From Gemmatimonadota bacterium (lineage in GTDB: Bacteria; GCA-2686955): a stretch of 7,654 bases of DNA. The notes beneath the pieces were generated by a model that ran no database searches, was not told the origin of the DNA, and saw nothing but the letters and a program-made list of their open reading frames with translations. Below, in pieces: positions 1 through 7,580 of the stretch. Every line of letters begins with the position of its first letter. Position 1 is the first letter of the stretch. The DNA is taken from the NCBI GenBank assembly GCA_002686955.1, contig NYZA01000211.1, forward strand, positions 1-7,654. Direction: 5' to 3'. The position numbers and the translations under genes are program-made.

Positions 1-348
<348 letters not shown>

Positions 349-356
<8 letters not shown>

Positions 357-2112
357 CGATCAAGTGCCGTTTCATCTTCGGGTCGAGCGCATCGCGAAAC
401 GCGTCGCCGACCTGGTTGTAACAGGTGATCGTGACGAAAATCAGCAGGCCGGGAAAAATCTGGATCCACCAATGCTCCGCCATGCGGGATTCGTTGATCA
501 ACGAGCCCCACGAGGGCATCGGGTGCTGGATCCCGAAACCCAGGAACGACAGGGTCGACTCCATCAGAATCCCCGAGGCCACGGCGAACGCCCCGGCCAC
601 CAAAACCGGAGCCAGAGCGTTCGGCAAAATGTGAACGAAGATCGTGCGTCGTGACGAGAGACCGAGAGCCTGCGCGGCGAGCGCGAACTCCCGCTCCCGC
701 AGACCCAGAAACTCGCCCCGAACGAGGCGGGCAACACCAGTCCAGCGGATCAGCGCGATGATGATCACGATCGAGAAAATCGGCGGAATGACACTTGGAT
801 CGACGAACGCCGATACCATCAGAATCAAGAAGAGCGGCGGAACACAGATGACCACTTCGATGAAGCGGGAGATCAGATTATCGGTCCTGCCGCTGAAAAA
901 CCCGGCGATCGCACCCACAATCGTTCCGATCACCACGAGCAGACAGGCCGAGAGCAATCCCACCGAGAGGCTCACCCGCCCGCCCCATAGCAATCGTGTC
1001 AAGAAGTCCCTCCCCACCGAATCGGTGCCCAAGAGATGGCGTGTCGGTGCATTTCGAGCGGGCTCGTCGAAACGCACTTCCACAGGCGTCGGCGGGGGCA
1101 TGAATCCGGTCACGGCGTCCGGCTTCGGAACCCGAGCGCCACGCACGTAGTAGCCGTCCTCGGAGATCTCGGCGCTCGATGCCCATGTGGGTGCGCGATA
1201 ATTCTCGGAGCTGTGTGTCTCGGCGAAACCGTAGGGAATCGGCGGGAAGACCGCCCTCGTTGCCACAATCTCCCCGCTTGTCAACGCACCCTTGTAGGGT
1301 GCGATATTGAACGCGGCTTCCCCGCCGAAAAAGGCCGCCCAAACCAGAGCCGCCACCAGAGAAAAGAGCAACGACCCCACCCATTTCGTCATGCGGCTCC
1401 GCCGAATGCGCTCGCGGTCGCCCCCCAGCAACCAAGTGTTCATCCCTCTGTTCCAGAGCGGCCAGGTAAGCGCCAAGAGGCAGAGGACCATGAAGAAAAC
1501 CTCCCCCCCTCCGATGACAGCGAAGAGGGGGTAGCTTCTGGTTCCGATCAGCGCCGCGCCCTTCTCCTCCCCCGCTTCGTCTCTCGACCCTTTGTAGTCG
1601 CCTCGGATCGTCTTGGCCCTCGTCTTCGCCTTTCGAGCCCAATCCCTCGCTTCCTCCACATTCCCCGCCAAAGCGCTCGCCGCGGCATCGTCGACCTCAT
1701 CCAAGAGCTGCTCCAACGGAGGGTGCAGTTCCGGCGGTAGATACGATTTCAGCGTCTCGACCTGGACCAGGACCGCATTTCGCTCGTTGGCGATCGCTTC
1801 GTCGTACGTCAAGACCGATCCGGCCGTTCGGCTCTCGAGGTACTCTTCGGGCGACTGTCGCGCGATGCGCCCTATCCCGATCGTCGCGGGGTAGAGGATT
1901 CGCAAGGCTTTGCCGTAGGCCTGATAGTCGATCGCCTCCAAGACGTAGGGGCGGTCGTTGGCGATCAACGGCGCGTAGATCGCGGAGGCGTAGAGCAGCG
2001 CCAGAATGGCCAAGGCCACCTTGAAAAGGCGATTCCTCCCGAGCTGCTCCAATACGAGATCCCAGTAGTCCTTCGAGTAGGCGGGCGCGGTTTCCGGATT
2101 GTCGATCGCCAT
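349..2112 (-). CDS. Peptide ABC transporter inner-membrane permease, OppC/DppC type, with a large N-terminal insertion
   Basis: This is one of the two membrane subunits of the importer. The last ~230 residues of 587 are a standard OppC/DppC core. They show [19 protein letters not shown] (360-378), several membrane segments, and the ATPase-contacting EAA loop [16 protein letters not shown]...ILPN (475-498). OppC-type proteins are usually about 300 residues. Here extra sequence lies before the core: TM1 at about 29-50, a charged, partly coiled-coil-like stretch at 51-193, TM2 at 194-219, a basic loop (RERIRRSR) at 233-240, TM3 at 243-263, then a soluble segment to 358. The positive loop predicts that 51-193 and 264-358 face the periplasm. 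The ATG at 2112-2110 was chosen because AGGGA sits 5 nt upstream, overlapping the stop of the OppB-like gene 8 nt away. Longer readings of this frame run through that gene and are rejected. Confidence 0.95.
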
Positions 2113-2117
2113 GGAGG

Positions 2118-2122
2118 TCCCT
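2118..2122 (-). promoter_or_regulatory. Shine-Dalgarno for the OppC-like gene, overlapping the OppB stop
   Basis: On the minus strand the stop TAG (2123-2121) of the OppB-like gene overlaps AGGGA (2122-2118), five nt before ATG 2112. This supports the 587-residue reading of the OppC-like permease and suggests coupled translation of the two permeases. Confidence 0.6.
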
Positions 2123-3194
2123 AGGAATAGCTGATTCGAGGATCGACGAGCGCGTAGGCGATATCGGAGAGAAGGATCCCCACCAATGTCATTGCGCCGG
2201 AGAGTGTCATTGTCGCCATGATCACGTTGTAGTCGCGTTCCAGCAGCCCCTTGTACATGTACTCCCCCATTCCCGGCAGGTCGAAAACCGTCTCGACAAT
2301 GAGGGCACCGCCGATCATAATCGGTAGGATCGCCGCGAAAATCGTGATGACCGGAATGACCGAATTCCGTAGTGCGTGCTTGAGAACGACGGCCTTTTCG
2401 CTGAGTCCTTTCGCACGCGCGGTGCGGATGTAGTCCTGGTGAATCACCTCGATCATCCCGGAACGCATCTGTCTCGAAAGGTAGGCGAGACCGCCGTAGG
2501 TCAGCACCGCTACGGGAAGGATCACATGCTTCACGGTGTCCCAGAGTCGCGCCGAGCGCGAGAGCTGGTCGGCGTCGCGGCTGTGCATCCCGATGACCGG
2601 CAGCCAGTCGAGCAGAGTCTTGCCGAAACCGAGCTGTAGCATCAGTCCGGCCCAGAAGACCGGGATCGCATAGAGCAAGAAGAGCGTGAGCGTCGTGACC
2701 TTGTCGATTCTCGTGCCGACTCGGTTCGCCGAGTAGATCCCGATCGGCAGCGCCAATGCATAGATCAGAAACGACGAGATCAAGGCGAGTGGCAAGGTGA
2801 CATCTCGCAGTCGCCGCCGAATCTCCTCCCCTATCGCTTGATTCCTGTTGAAGAGCTCGACACCGAAATCGAGCGTGACGAAGCCGCCCCAAGGGTGACG
2901 CCCGTCGCCACCGAACCACTCGTGCCCATCCGGTCTAACGTTGAAGGGACCGATGAATCCGATGTACTGCACCAGGAAGTTCCGGTCGAGCGCGTTCTCA
3001 TGCTTGAACTTGGCGATCCGAGCCTCGATATCCGCTCCCTCTTGGGTCACCTCTCCCTTTCCACCCCCTCCAAGCCCCAGAATCTGTGTCGCCGGATCTC
3101 CCGGAGCCGCGTGCAAAAGCCCCAGAATGATCAAGATGATCCCGAACATGGTCGGGACGGTCCAGAGTAGCCGGCGGACGATGTATTGAAGCAC
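2121..3194 (-). CDS. Peptide ABC transporter inner-membrane permease, OppB/DppB type
   Basis: This is the partner permease of the OppC-like subunit; together they form the transmembrane pathway. It is 357 residues, near the usual family length. The N-terminus (LQYIVRRLLWTVPTMFGIIL) is the classic first helix of OppB/DppB, followed by the conserved APGDPA segment (about 30-35). An extracytoplasmic stretch (about 40-130) follows, rich in glycine near its start. The EAA loop, DYIRTARAKGLSEKAVVLKH (254-273), is followed by RN...PVI, and the protein ends in the typical DPRISYS. The start is taken as GTG (3194-3192), two nt after the stop of the binding-protein gene, with a weak purine-rich GAGAAG about 8 nt upstream. 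No ATG gives a complete first helix. Longer in-frame readings run back into the binding-protein gene and are not supported. Co-transcription with its neighbours is very likely. Confidence 0.96.
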   Translation of the reverse strand: MLQYIVRRLLWTVPTMFGIILIILGLLHAAPGDPATQILGLGGGGKGEVTQEGADIEARIAKFKHENALDRNFLVQYIGFIGPFNVRPDGHEWFGGDGRHPWGGFVTLDFGVELFNRNQAIGEEIRRRLRDVTLPLALISSFLIYALALPIGIYSANRVGTRIDKVTTLTLFLLYAIPVFWAGLMLQLGFGKTLLDWLPVIGMHSRDADQLSRSARLWDTVKHVILPVAVLTYGGLAYLSRQMRSGMIEVIHQDYIRTARAKGLSEKAVVLKHALRNSVIPVITIFAAILPIMIGGALIVETVFDLPGMGEYMYKGLLERDYNVIMATMTLSGAMTLVGILLSDIAYALVDPRISYS

Positions 3195-3196
3195 GG

Positions 3197-5182
3197 TCAG
3201 TTCTTCTCGATCGAGGGGCGGGTGCCGGGCGTGCCCGAAGGGAAGTACCAGCGACGAATAGAATACCCCGGTGCGATCTTGAACGCCTGGAAACCCCGAA
3301 GCTTCTTGTTCATGGCGAACTTCCTGGGCGTATTCACCCCGAACATGTAGGGCTGCAGCTCGTCGTGCAGATAGCGGTGCAGCTCCCACCAGATCCCCGA
3401 ACGCACCTCGGTATCGAGCTCTTTCTGCCCCCTCTCGATCAGCTCATCGATCTTGGTGTCCATCACGCCGCACATATTCGAGCTCTTCAGCTCCGGCTTG
3501 CCCCATTTCGAATGCCACAGTTGCTCGGGATCGCTTTCGAGCGGCGGCACCCACGCCAGGTTCACCGCGTCAAAATTCCGTTCGAGCATCCGTTCCAGAA
3601 AGCTGGACCACTCCAAGTTCCTCATCTCCAGCTTGACGCCGAGCTTCTCATACGCTTCCTGCAAAGAGAGGCCGATCGTCTCGGACGCCTTGTTCCCGGA
3701 TGGATAGAGAAACTCGATTTCGAATGCAATGCCGTCCTTGTCGATGATCTCGTCGCCATCTCGATCGTACCAACCGGCCTCCGCGAGCATCTCCTCGGCC
3801 AATTCCGGGTCGTAGGCCATCGGCTTCACATCGTGATTGTAGGCAACACCGAAGTAGTTTTGGGGGCCGGTGACCCGTTTGCCGAGCCCGAAGTAGTTGC
3901 TCTCGAGATAACCGTCCCAATCGAAGGCGTGGCAGAGCGCCTTGCGCACGGACGGATCCTTCAACTGCGCGCGCAAGGTGTTCCATCCGACGTACCCATA
4001 GGTTCCGGTGTAGAAGTAGCCCTTATAGTAGTTCTGGGTGAACGCTTCCGAGGCTGTTCCCTCTCCGAAGTAGTCCTCGGATCGCACGCGGGCGAAGAAA
4101 TCGAGCTCTCCGTTCACGAGAGCCAGAAAGGAGGAATCGTCGTTCTGAATGTGTCGCCAAACGATGCGATCCAAGTAGCCCGATCCCTCCGGCGCATGGT
4201 AGCCCTCGAAACGCTCCGCCTCGACGAACTTGGAATCCCAGTTGGACACACGATAAGGGCCTAGGCCCACCCAAGCGGTGTTGTGAGGGTTGTCGTTGAT
4301 ATAGTCGCCGAGCTCGGCCAATGTGAATTCGTGTCCGGTTCCGTAATGAGCATGGGTTTCTGGGTCGTGTTTCTTGTTATCCGGATCGTTCAAATCGTAG
4401 AGATGGCGGGGGAGGATGCAAAGGTCACCACACGATTCCAGAGCCTTGAAATACTGTGATTCGTAGAAGAAGCGCACGGTCGTCTTGTCGATGGCCTGAG
4501 CGTCCAAGATCTTCTGGTAGCTGAATCGAACTTCGTCGCAGTCGACTTCGGGGTTGTTGTACACCTCCCAGCTGAAGAGCACGTCGTCCGCATCGAAAAG
4601 GTGTCCGTCGTGCCAATGAACGTTGTCGGGCAGATGGAAAGTGAAGACCGTGCCTCGCTCCAAGGCCGCCACATCCGACTTGGGAATATGTGTCGTGTTA
4701 CCCACCGAAACCACGTCGAATCCGTCGCCGCTTTCGGACACCTTGCCGTACAGGATCGATCTCTGGTTGCCCTCGGGGCCTATCTTCGTCGCGGCTTGGT
4801 ACTTCGCCGCCGCTCCCTCGCTGAGAACGACCTGATCGTCGGTGTCCCAGCTCTTGCAGAGACTCGGCTCGATCTCCCAGGTCTCCCAGTTCTGTAGCAC
4901 CAATCGATCGTGCAGCTCGTAGAGCATCCAGTTCGATACGGCGGAGTTCTCAATGGCGCGATTCAAGCCCTCCGGCAGCGACGAGAGGTGAACGACCGCC
5001 CGCCCCCCGTACGCGGGAGTCACGGGCGTCTCCCGATCGGGATGAAAAGCATCGAAGGGAACGGGGCCGGGTCCGGTCTGGTCGACGCCGGCACTTTCGG
5101 GGCTCGCGCTCGCGGCGGTGGAAGCCCACGAAAACAGCAGGGTTGCGGCGATCAAAGTCAGCCGCCAGTGTGTGTTGCGCAT
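3197..5182 (-). CDS. Periplasmic solute-binding protein, family 5 (peptide/opine type)
   Basis: This is the substrate-capturing component of the importer. From ATG 5182 it has 661 residues. It begins with a Sec signal peptide: basic MRNTHWR, a hydrophobic core, and a probable AxA cleavage after residue 26 (ASA-SP). There is no lipobox cysteine, so a soluble periplasmic protein is expected. Family-5 hallmarks are HLPDNVHWHDGHLFDADDV (183-201), LGPYRV (307-312), DPSVRKALCHAFD (409-421) and a C-terminal LHRYLHDELQPYMFG (601-615). It is about 100 residues longer than typical DppA/OppA; about 65 of these lie between KSWD and the VHWHDG block. The ATG has GAGGA six nt upstream (5192-5188), overlapping the stop of the preceding gene; an in-frame TTG at 5194 is a poorer start. 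The ligand cannot be read from sequence; peptides, nickel or opines are all bound by this family. Confidence 0.96.
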   Translation of the reverse strand: MRNTHWRLTLIAATLLFSWASTAASASPESAGVDQTGPGPVPFDAFHPDRETPVTPAYGGRAVVHLSSLPEGLNRAIENSAVSNWMLYELHDRLVLQNWETWEIEPSLCKSWDTDDQVVLSEGAAAKYQAATKIGPEGNQRSILYGKVSESGDGFDVVSVGNTTHIPKSDVAALERGTVFTFHLPDNVHWHDGHLFDADDVLFSWEVYNNPEVDCDEVRFSYQKILDAQAIDKTTVRFFYESQYFKALESCGDLCILPRHLYDLNDPDNKKHDPETHAHYGTGHEFTLAELGDYINDNPHNTAWVGLGPYRVSNWDSKFVEAERFEGYHAPEGSGYLDRIVWRHIQNDDSSFLALVNGELDFFARVRSEDYFGEGTASEAFTQNYYKGYFYTGTYGYVGWNTLRAQLKDPSVRKALCHAFDWDGYLESNYFGLGKRVTGPQNYFGVAYNHDVKPMAYDPELAEEMLAEAGWYDRDGDEIIDKDGIAFEIEFLYPSGNKASETIGLSLQEAYEKLGVKLEMRNLEWSSFLERMLERNFDAVNLAWVPPLESDPEQLWHSKWGKPELKSSNMCGVMDTKIDELIERGQKELDTEVRSGIWWELHRYLHDELQPYMFGVNTPRKFAMNKKLRGFQAFKIAPGYSIRRWYFPSGTPGTRPSIEKN

Positions 5183-5185
5183 CGG

Positions 5186-5192
5186 TGTCCTC
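5186..5192 (-). promoter_or_regulatory. Shine-Dalgarno deciding the start of the binding-protein gene
   Basis: On the minus strand TGAGGACACCGATG runs from 5193 to 5180. The TGA is the stop of the LOR-type gene, the GAGGA is a good ribosome-binding site, and the ATG follows after six nt. The arrangement favours re-initiation by ribosomes finishing the upstream gene and selects ATG 5182 over the in-frame TTG at 5194. Confidence 0.7.
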
Positions 5193-6495
5193 AAAGAAAG
5201 TCCTTCATGAAAAGAAAGCGGGGCGTGAGCTCACCCTTGTGCAGAATCACGGCCCGCTCTATCTGCGCAGGTATATCCAGTTCGTCGAAGGGCGCGCTCC
5301 AATCCGCTCCTACGATCTCTGGTAGAAGAGGTAGCAACGCTTTACTGAATGTCTCGGAGCTCTCGCGCGGAATCTCGCAGGGCAGGTTGTCGACCGCCAT
5401 GATCACCGGTCCGTCTCCGCCGACTCCGTCGCTGATTCCACCACCTACCGGGTCGTAGACGTAGCAGGGGTTGTCGCTTTCGGTCGCCTTGGCGCTGCAC
5501 TCGATGGAACCTTCAATGTCGATTGAGATGTCGCCGATCACCTTCAGCCGCTCGAGTTCTCCGGCCGTCCAGGCGTCGCGCAGAAAGCGCTTCGTCACCA
5601 GACGCGGGCAGCGTTCGTCCCAAAAGATCCCGTTGACCAGCATCGTCAGATGAGGAAGAAAGCGATCGAAGACCGACACGTGATCTTCGGGATGGTCGAG
5701 ATAGTCCTGGAGGACGAAATCGCCGCCGTCCCCCCGTTCGAACATATCTTCCTCGTAGAACACGACTTTGTAGACGCGATCTCCTCTGAGAGTGTCGCGA
5801 AGGTTGGAGCTCAGCAGTCTTCCGGGAGTGATCTCTTCACAGGGAAAGAGATCGAGAATCGACTGCGCACCTTGCGACACATTTCCGTAGCCAGTGATTC
5901 CTACGACGATTGGGCAGCGCTCGGCGCTCGCTCCATTCAGCCGCCGCCCTATGGCTCCGATCTCTTCGCGGGCGTGCTCGAGCGAAGTGTAGCGATAGGC
6001 GGATCGGATATCGGAGAAGACGCTCTCTTCCCCCTCCCAGCGCATCCGCGCGCCGTAGGCCTGCAAGGTATCGATCATGCCGGCATATCCCGCGTGGCGC
6101 CCAAAGAACACCAGACGGCGGCCCGCGTCGTCCGCGATGCATTCGTAGTCGACTAGCGTAATCCCTCGCTCCATCATCCGCCGCAACAGGGGCATGTTGT
6201 ACGGTTGCCCCTTGATCGTGTGAGAGAAGAAGAAATAGCAACGACCCTCGTCGATCATCCCTGCCGGAATCTCCTTCACCGCGAAGACGATATCGGCCCG
6301 CGAAAGCTCTTCTTCCACACGGGCGCCGGCGCGGAGATACTCCTCGTCCCCAAACACCCTCGCCGGTGAGGGCTGAACGAGGACCTCCGCCTTCCCGGAG
6401 GCCACGAGAGAGCCCACGGCGGCCGGAGTCAGGGGTACGCGGCGCTCCCATTCGTTCTTGTCTTCGCGGCGGATGCCGACGCGGATCTTGGGCAT
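5191..6495 (-). CDS. Lysine-ketoglutarate reductase (LOR)-type dehydrogenase, stand-alone; saccharopine dehydrogenase/alanine dehydrogenase N-terminal superfamily
   Basis: The protein (434 residues) resembles the N-terminal LOR half of the eukaryotic bifunctional enzyme AASS, which condenses L-lysine with 2-oxoglutarate to saccharopine using NADPH. Visible landmarks are VGIRREDKNEWERRVPLTP (6-24), YFFFSHTIKGQPYNMPLL (87-104), LVDYE (114-118), FGRHAGYAGMIDTL (131-144), a nucleotide-binding loop GITGYGNVSQGAQ (199-211), VNGIFWDERCPRLVTK (287-302), YVYDPV (345-350) and MAVDNLPCEIPRESSETF (366-383). It ends where the AASS saccharopine-dehydrogenase half would begin, so that domain is absent; this looks like a natural single-domain form, not a truncation, because the downstream gene has its own signals. 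The ATG at 6495 follows a weak GGA. It is the first gene of the transporter operon. The fold is secure; lysine as substrate is inference, and other opine-type or alanine-dehydrogenase-like reactions are possible. Confidence 0.9.
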   Translation of the reverse strand: MPKIRVGIRREDKNEWERRVPLTPAAVGSLVASGKAEVLVQPSPARVFGDEEYLRAGARVEEELSRADIVFAVKEIPAGMIDEGRCYFFFSHTIKGQPYNMPLLRRMMERGITLVDYECIADDAGRRLVFFGRHAGYAGMIDTLQAYGARMRWEGEESVFSDIRSAYRYTSLEHAREEIGAIGRRLNGASAERCPIVVGITGYGNVSQGAQSILDLFPCEEITPGRLLSSNLRDTLRGDRVYKVVFYEEDMFERGDGGDFVLQDYLDHPEDHVSVFDRFLPHLTMLVNGIFWDERCPRLVTKRFLRDAWTAGELERLKVIGDISIDIEGSIECSAKATESDNPCYVYDPVGGGISDGVGGDGPVIMAVDNLPCEIPRESSETFSKALLPLLPEIVGADWSAPFDELDIPAQIERAVILHKGELTPRFLFMKDFL

Positions 6496-6601
6496 TCTCG
6501 TTCCACTGGCACTGTTGAGACGATGGTGGGGCGGTGAGTCTACTCCACAGCTTCTTCTGATAGAGTGCCGATCGCTTCAAACCACCCCATCGAGCATCCA
6601 A
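6496..6601. promoter_or_regulatory. Divergent intergenic region between the transporter operon and the DUF2760 gene
   Basis: These 106 bases separate two start codons facing away from each other, so promoters for both transcription units are expected here. On the plus strand TTGAGA (6515-6520) and TCTACT (6539-6544), 18 nt apart, are a weak sigma-70-like pair for the DUF2760 gene. On the minus strand I see no convincing -35/-10 pair. No clear operator palindrome is seen. The role follows from gene layout; the exact promoter elements are uncertain. Confidence 0.4.
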
Positions 6602-7291
6602 ATGACCGAATCACGAAGATCCCGAGCGGCAGCCTGGCTCGCGCTGATCGTCACTGTTGCCCTCCTCGTCGCCGCTACATACGGGGCCGCCCTGATCCTC
6701 TCCCGCCCGATCGCGGCGCGGGTCGCGGCCGACCCATCCGCCCCCGCCATCGTCCCTCTCGACCTTGCCCTGCCCGCCGCCCTGCTCCTGATCGCCGCCT
6801 TCTTGGTCGGTCTCTCGCTCTTCAAGCTCTTGGCGGCGATTCAGGCTCCGCCGACGCCCGAGCCGGCCGAACCCGAAGCAACCACCGGCGACGAGGAGTC
6901 CGCACCGGTCACCGAAACCGGCGTGCTGAGCCTGCTCCACATCTTGCAGCGCGAAGGCCGCTTGATCGACTTCCTTCGCGAGAACATCGCCGCGTTCAAC
7001 GATGAACAGGTGGGCGCGGCGGCCCGCGCGATCCACGGCGACTGCCAAAAAGCGCTGGACGAGCATCTCGAAATCGAGGCGGTCCTGAGCCAAGCCGAAG
7101 GATCAAACGTCGTGATCGACAAGGGCTTCGATCCCTCCGCCATCCGCCTTAGCGGCAATCTATCGGGCGATCCCCCCTACCGCGGCACCTTGAAACACCA
7201 CGGCTGGCGCATCACCACCACCAGCGTTCCCGAGCGTCCAGAGTCACAGGATGAGCGCGTGATCGCTCCGGCCGAGGTCGAGGTCGACTGA
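6602..7291 (+). CDS. Membrane-anchored DUF2760 family protein
   Basis: The function of this family is unknown. The 229-residue product has two hydrophobic helices (about 11-33 and 55-79), a Pro/Glu/Thr-rich linker (about 81-105), and a C-terminal domain matching DUF2760. Landmarks are LSLLHILQREGRLIDFLREN (109-128), FNDEQVGAAARAIHGDCQKAL (132-151, part conserved), GFDPSAIRLSGN (175-186), PPYRGTLKHHGWR (191-203) and the terminal RVIAPAEVEVD (219-229). The start ATG 6602-6604 places the first helix close to the N-terminus. Reading further upstream in frame would run into the divergent operon and add non-family sequence. No good Shine-Dalgarno is visible. From memory, such genes often neighbour Hsp70-like chaperone genes; no such gene is seen here, and downstream DNA appears interrupted by a mobile element. 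Confidence 0.88.
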   Translation: MTESRRSRAAAWLALIVTVALLVAATYGAALILSRPIAARVAADPSAPAIVPLDLALPAALLLIAAFLVGLSLFKLLAAIQAPPTPEPAEPEATTGDEESAPVTETGVLSLLHILQREGRLIDFLRENIAAFNDEQVGAAARAIHGDCQKALDEHLEIEAVLSQAEGSNVVIDKGFDPSAIRLSGNLSGDPPYRGTLKHHGWRITTTSVPERPESQDERVIAPAEVEVD

Positions 7292-7526
7292 GGCCACGGC
7301 GCCAAGTGGACGATGCGCCTCGTCTCGAGCGTCATGATGACGAGGATATGCTGGACTGATCCGTTCCAGAGGGCCTATCCGCAAACCTCTGCTTGAAGGT
7401 CACCGAGCCGGAACCGGGGTCGGGCGCCCGGCGGCTTGGGCTGCGTCGCGGCGCCATGTCGCCCGTGTCTGGAGAAGTTCCCGGGAGGGCGGATCATCGC
7501 CATGTCCTGGGGTCCGCGCAGAAACA
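7292..7526. other. Intergenic stretch without a convincing gene
   Basis: Reading both strands I find no open frame with recognisable protein features. The 71-codon frame from 7393 to 7608 has a low-complexity, non-family-like product and runs across the inverted repeat and the transposase tail. The only structure seen is a short inverted repeat at 7318-7345, without a T-run, just after the DUF2760 stop. It may be a decayed gene remnant or simply spacer. Confidence 0.5.
7318..7345 (+). repeat. Short inverted repeat downstream of the DUF2760 gene
   Basis: CCTCGTC (7318-7324) and GACGAGG (7339-7345) are perfect 7-nt complements around a 14-nt loop. A competing palindrome, CGTCATGATGACG (7330-7342), lies across the loop and the right arm. 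A hairpin could help end the DUF2760 transcript, but there is no following T-run, so it is not a canonical intrinsic terminator. It could also be a protein-binding site or chance. Confidence 0.3.
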
Positions 7527-7580
7527 ACTAGCGACTTTGGCATCCCATCTGCACCACATCTGGGCGCCAAAATCACTAGT
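7518..7580 (-). terminator. Inverted repeat; possible terminator of the minus-strand transposase gene or IS-end structure
   Basis: ACTAGCGACTTTGGC (7527-7541) and GCCAAAATCACTAGT (7566-7580) are complementary at 13 of 15 positions around a 24-nt spacer. Read as minus-strand RNA, the two mismatches become G-U pairs, giving a continuous 15-bp stem. It is followed by a T-rich run (TTGTTTCT) downstream. It starts only 6 nt after the stop of the transposase-like frame, so it fits a terminator. Because each arm begins with CTAG, it may instead be part of an insertion-sequence end. Confidence 0.4.

Noticed and set aside
1036-1740. 234-codon plus-strand frame antisense to the OppC-like gene
   Set aside because: The product is Arg/Pro-rich low-complexity sequence typical of shadow frames, and the opposite strand is firmly coding.
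3365-4264. 299-codon plus-strand frame antisense to the binding-protein gene
   Set aside because: It lies wholly inside a clearly coding minus-strand gene, and its product shows no family features; it is a shadow of codon bias.
5837-6601. 254-codon minus-strand frame within the LOR-type gene
   Set aside because: It is out of frame with the conserved LOR motifs and gives Arg-rich sequence; the 5191-6495 frame explains the region.
6458-6601. Upstream extension of the DUF2760 protein to an ATG at 6458
   Set aside because: It would overlap the divergent LOR-type gene and add unrelated residues before the first membrane helix; ATG 6602 fits the family.
7351-7369. CTGGA...TCCAG 5-nt inverted repeat
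   Set aside because: Arms are too short and there is no T-run; expected by chance in DNA of this composition.
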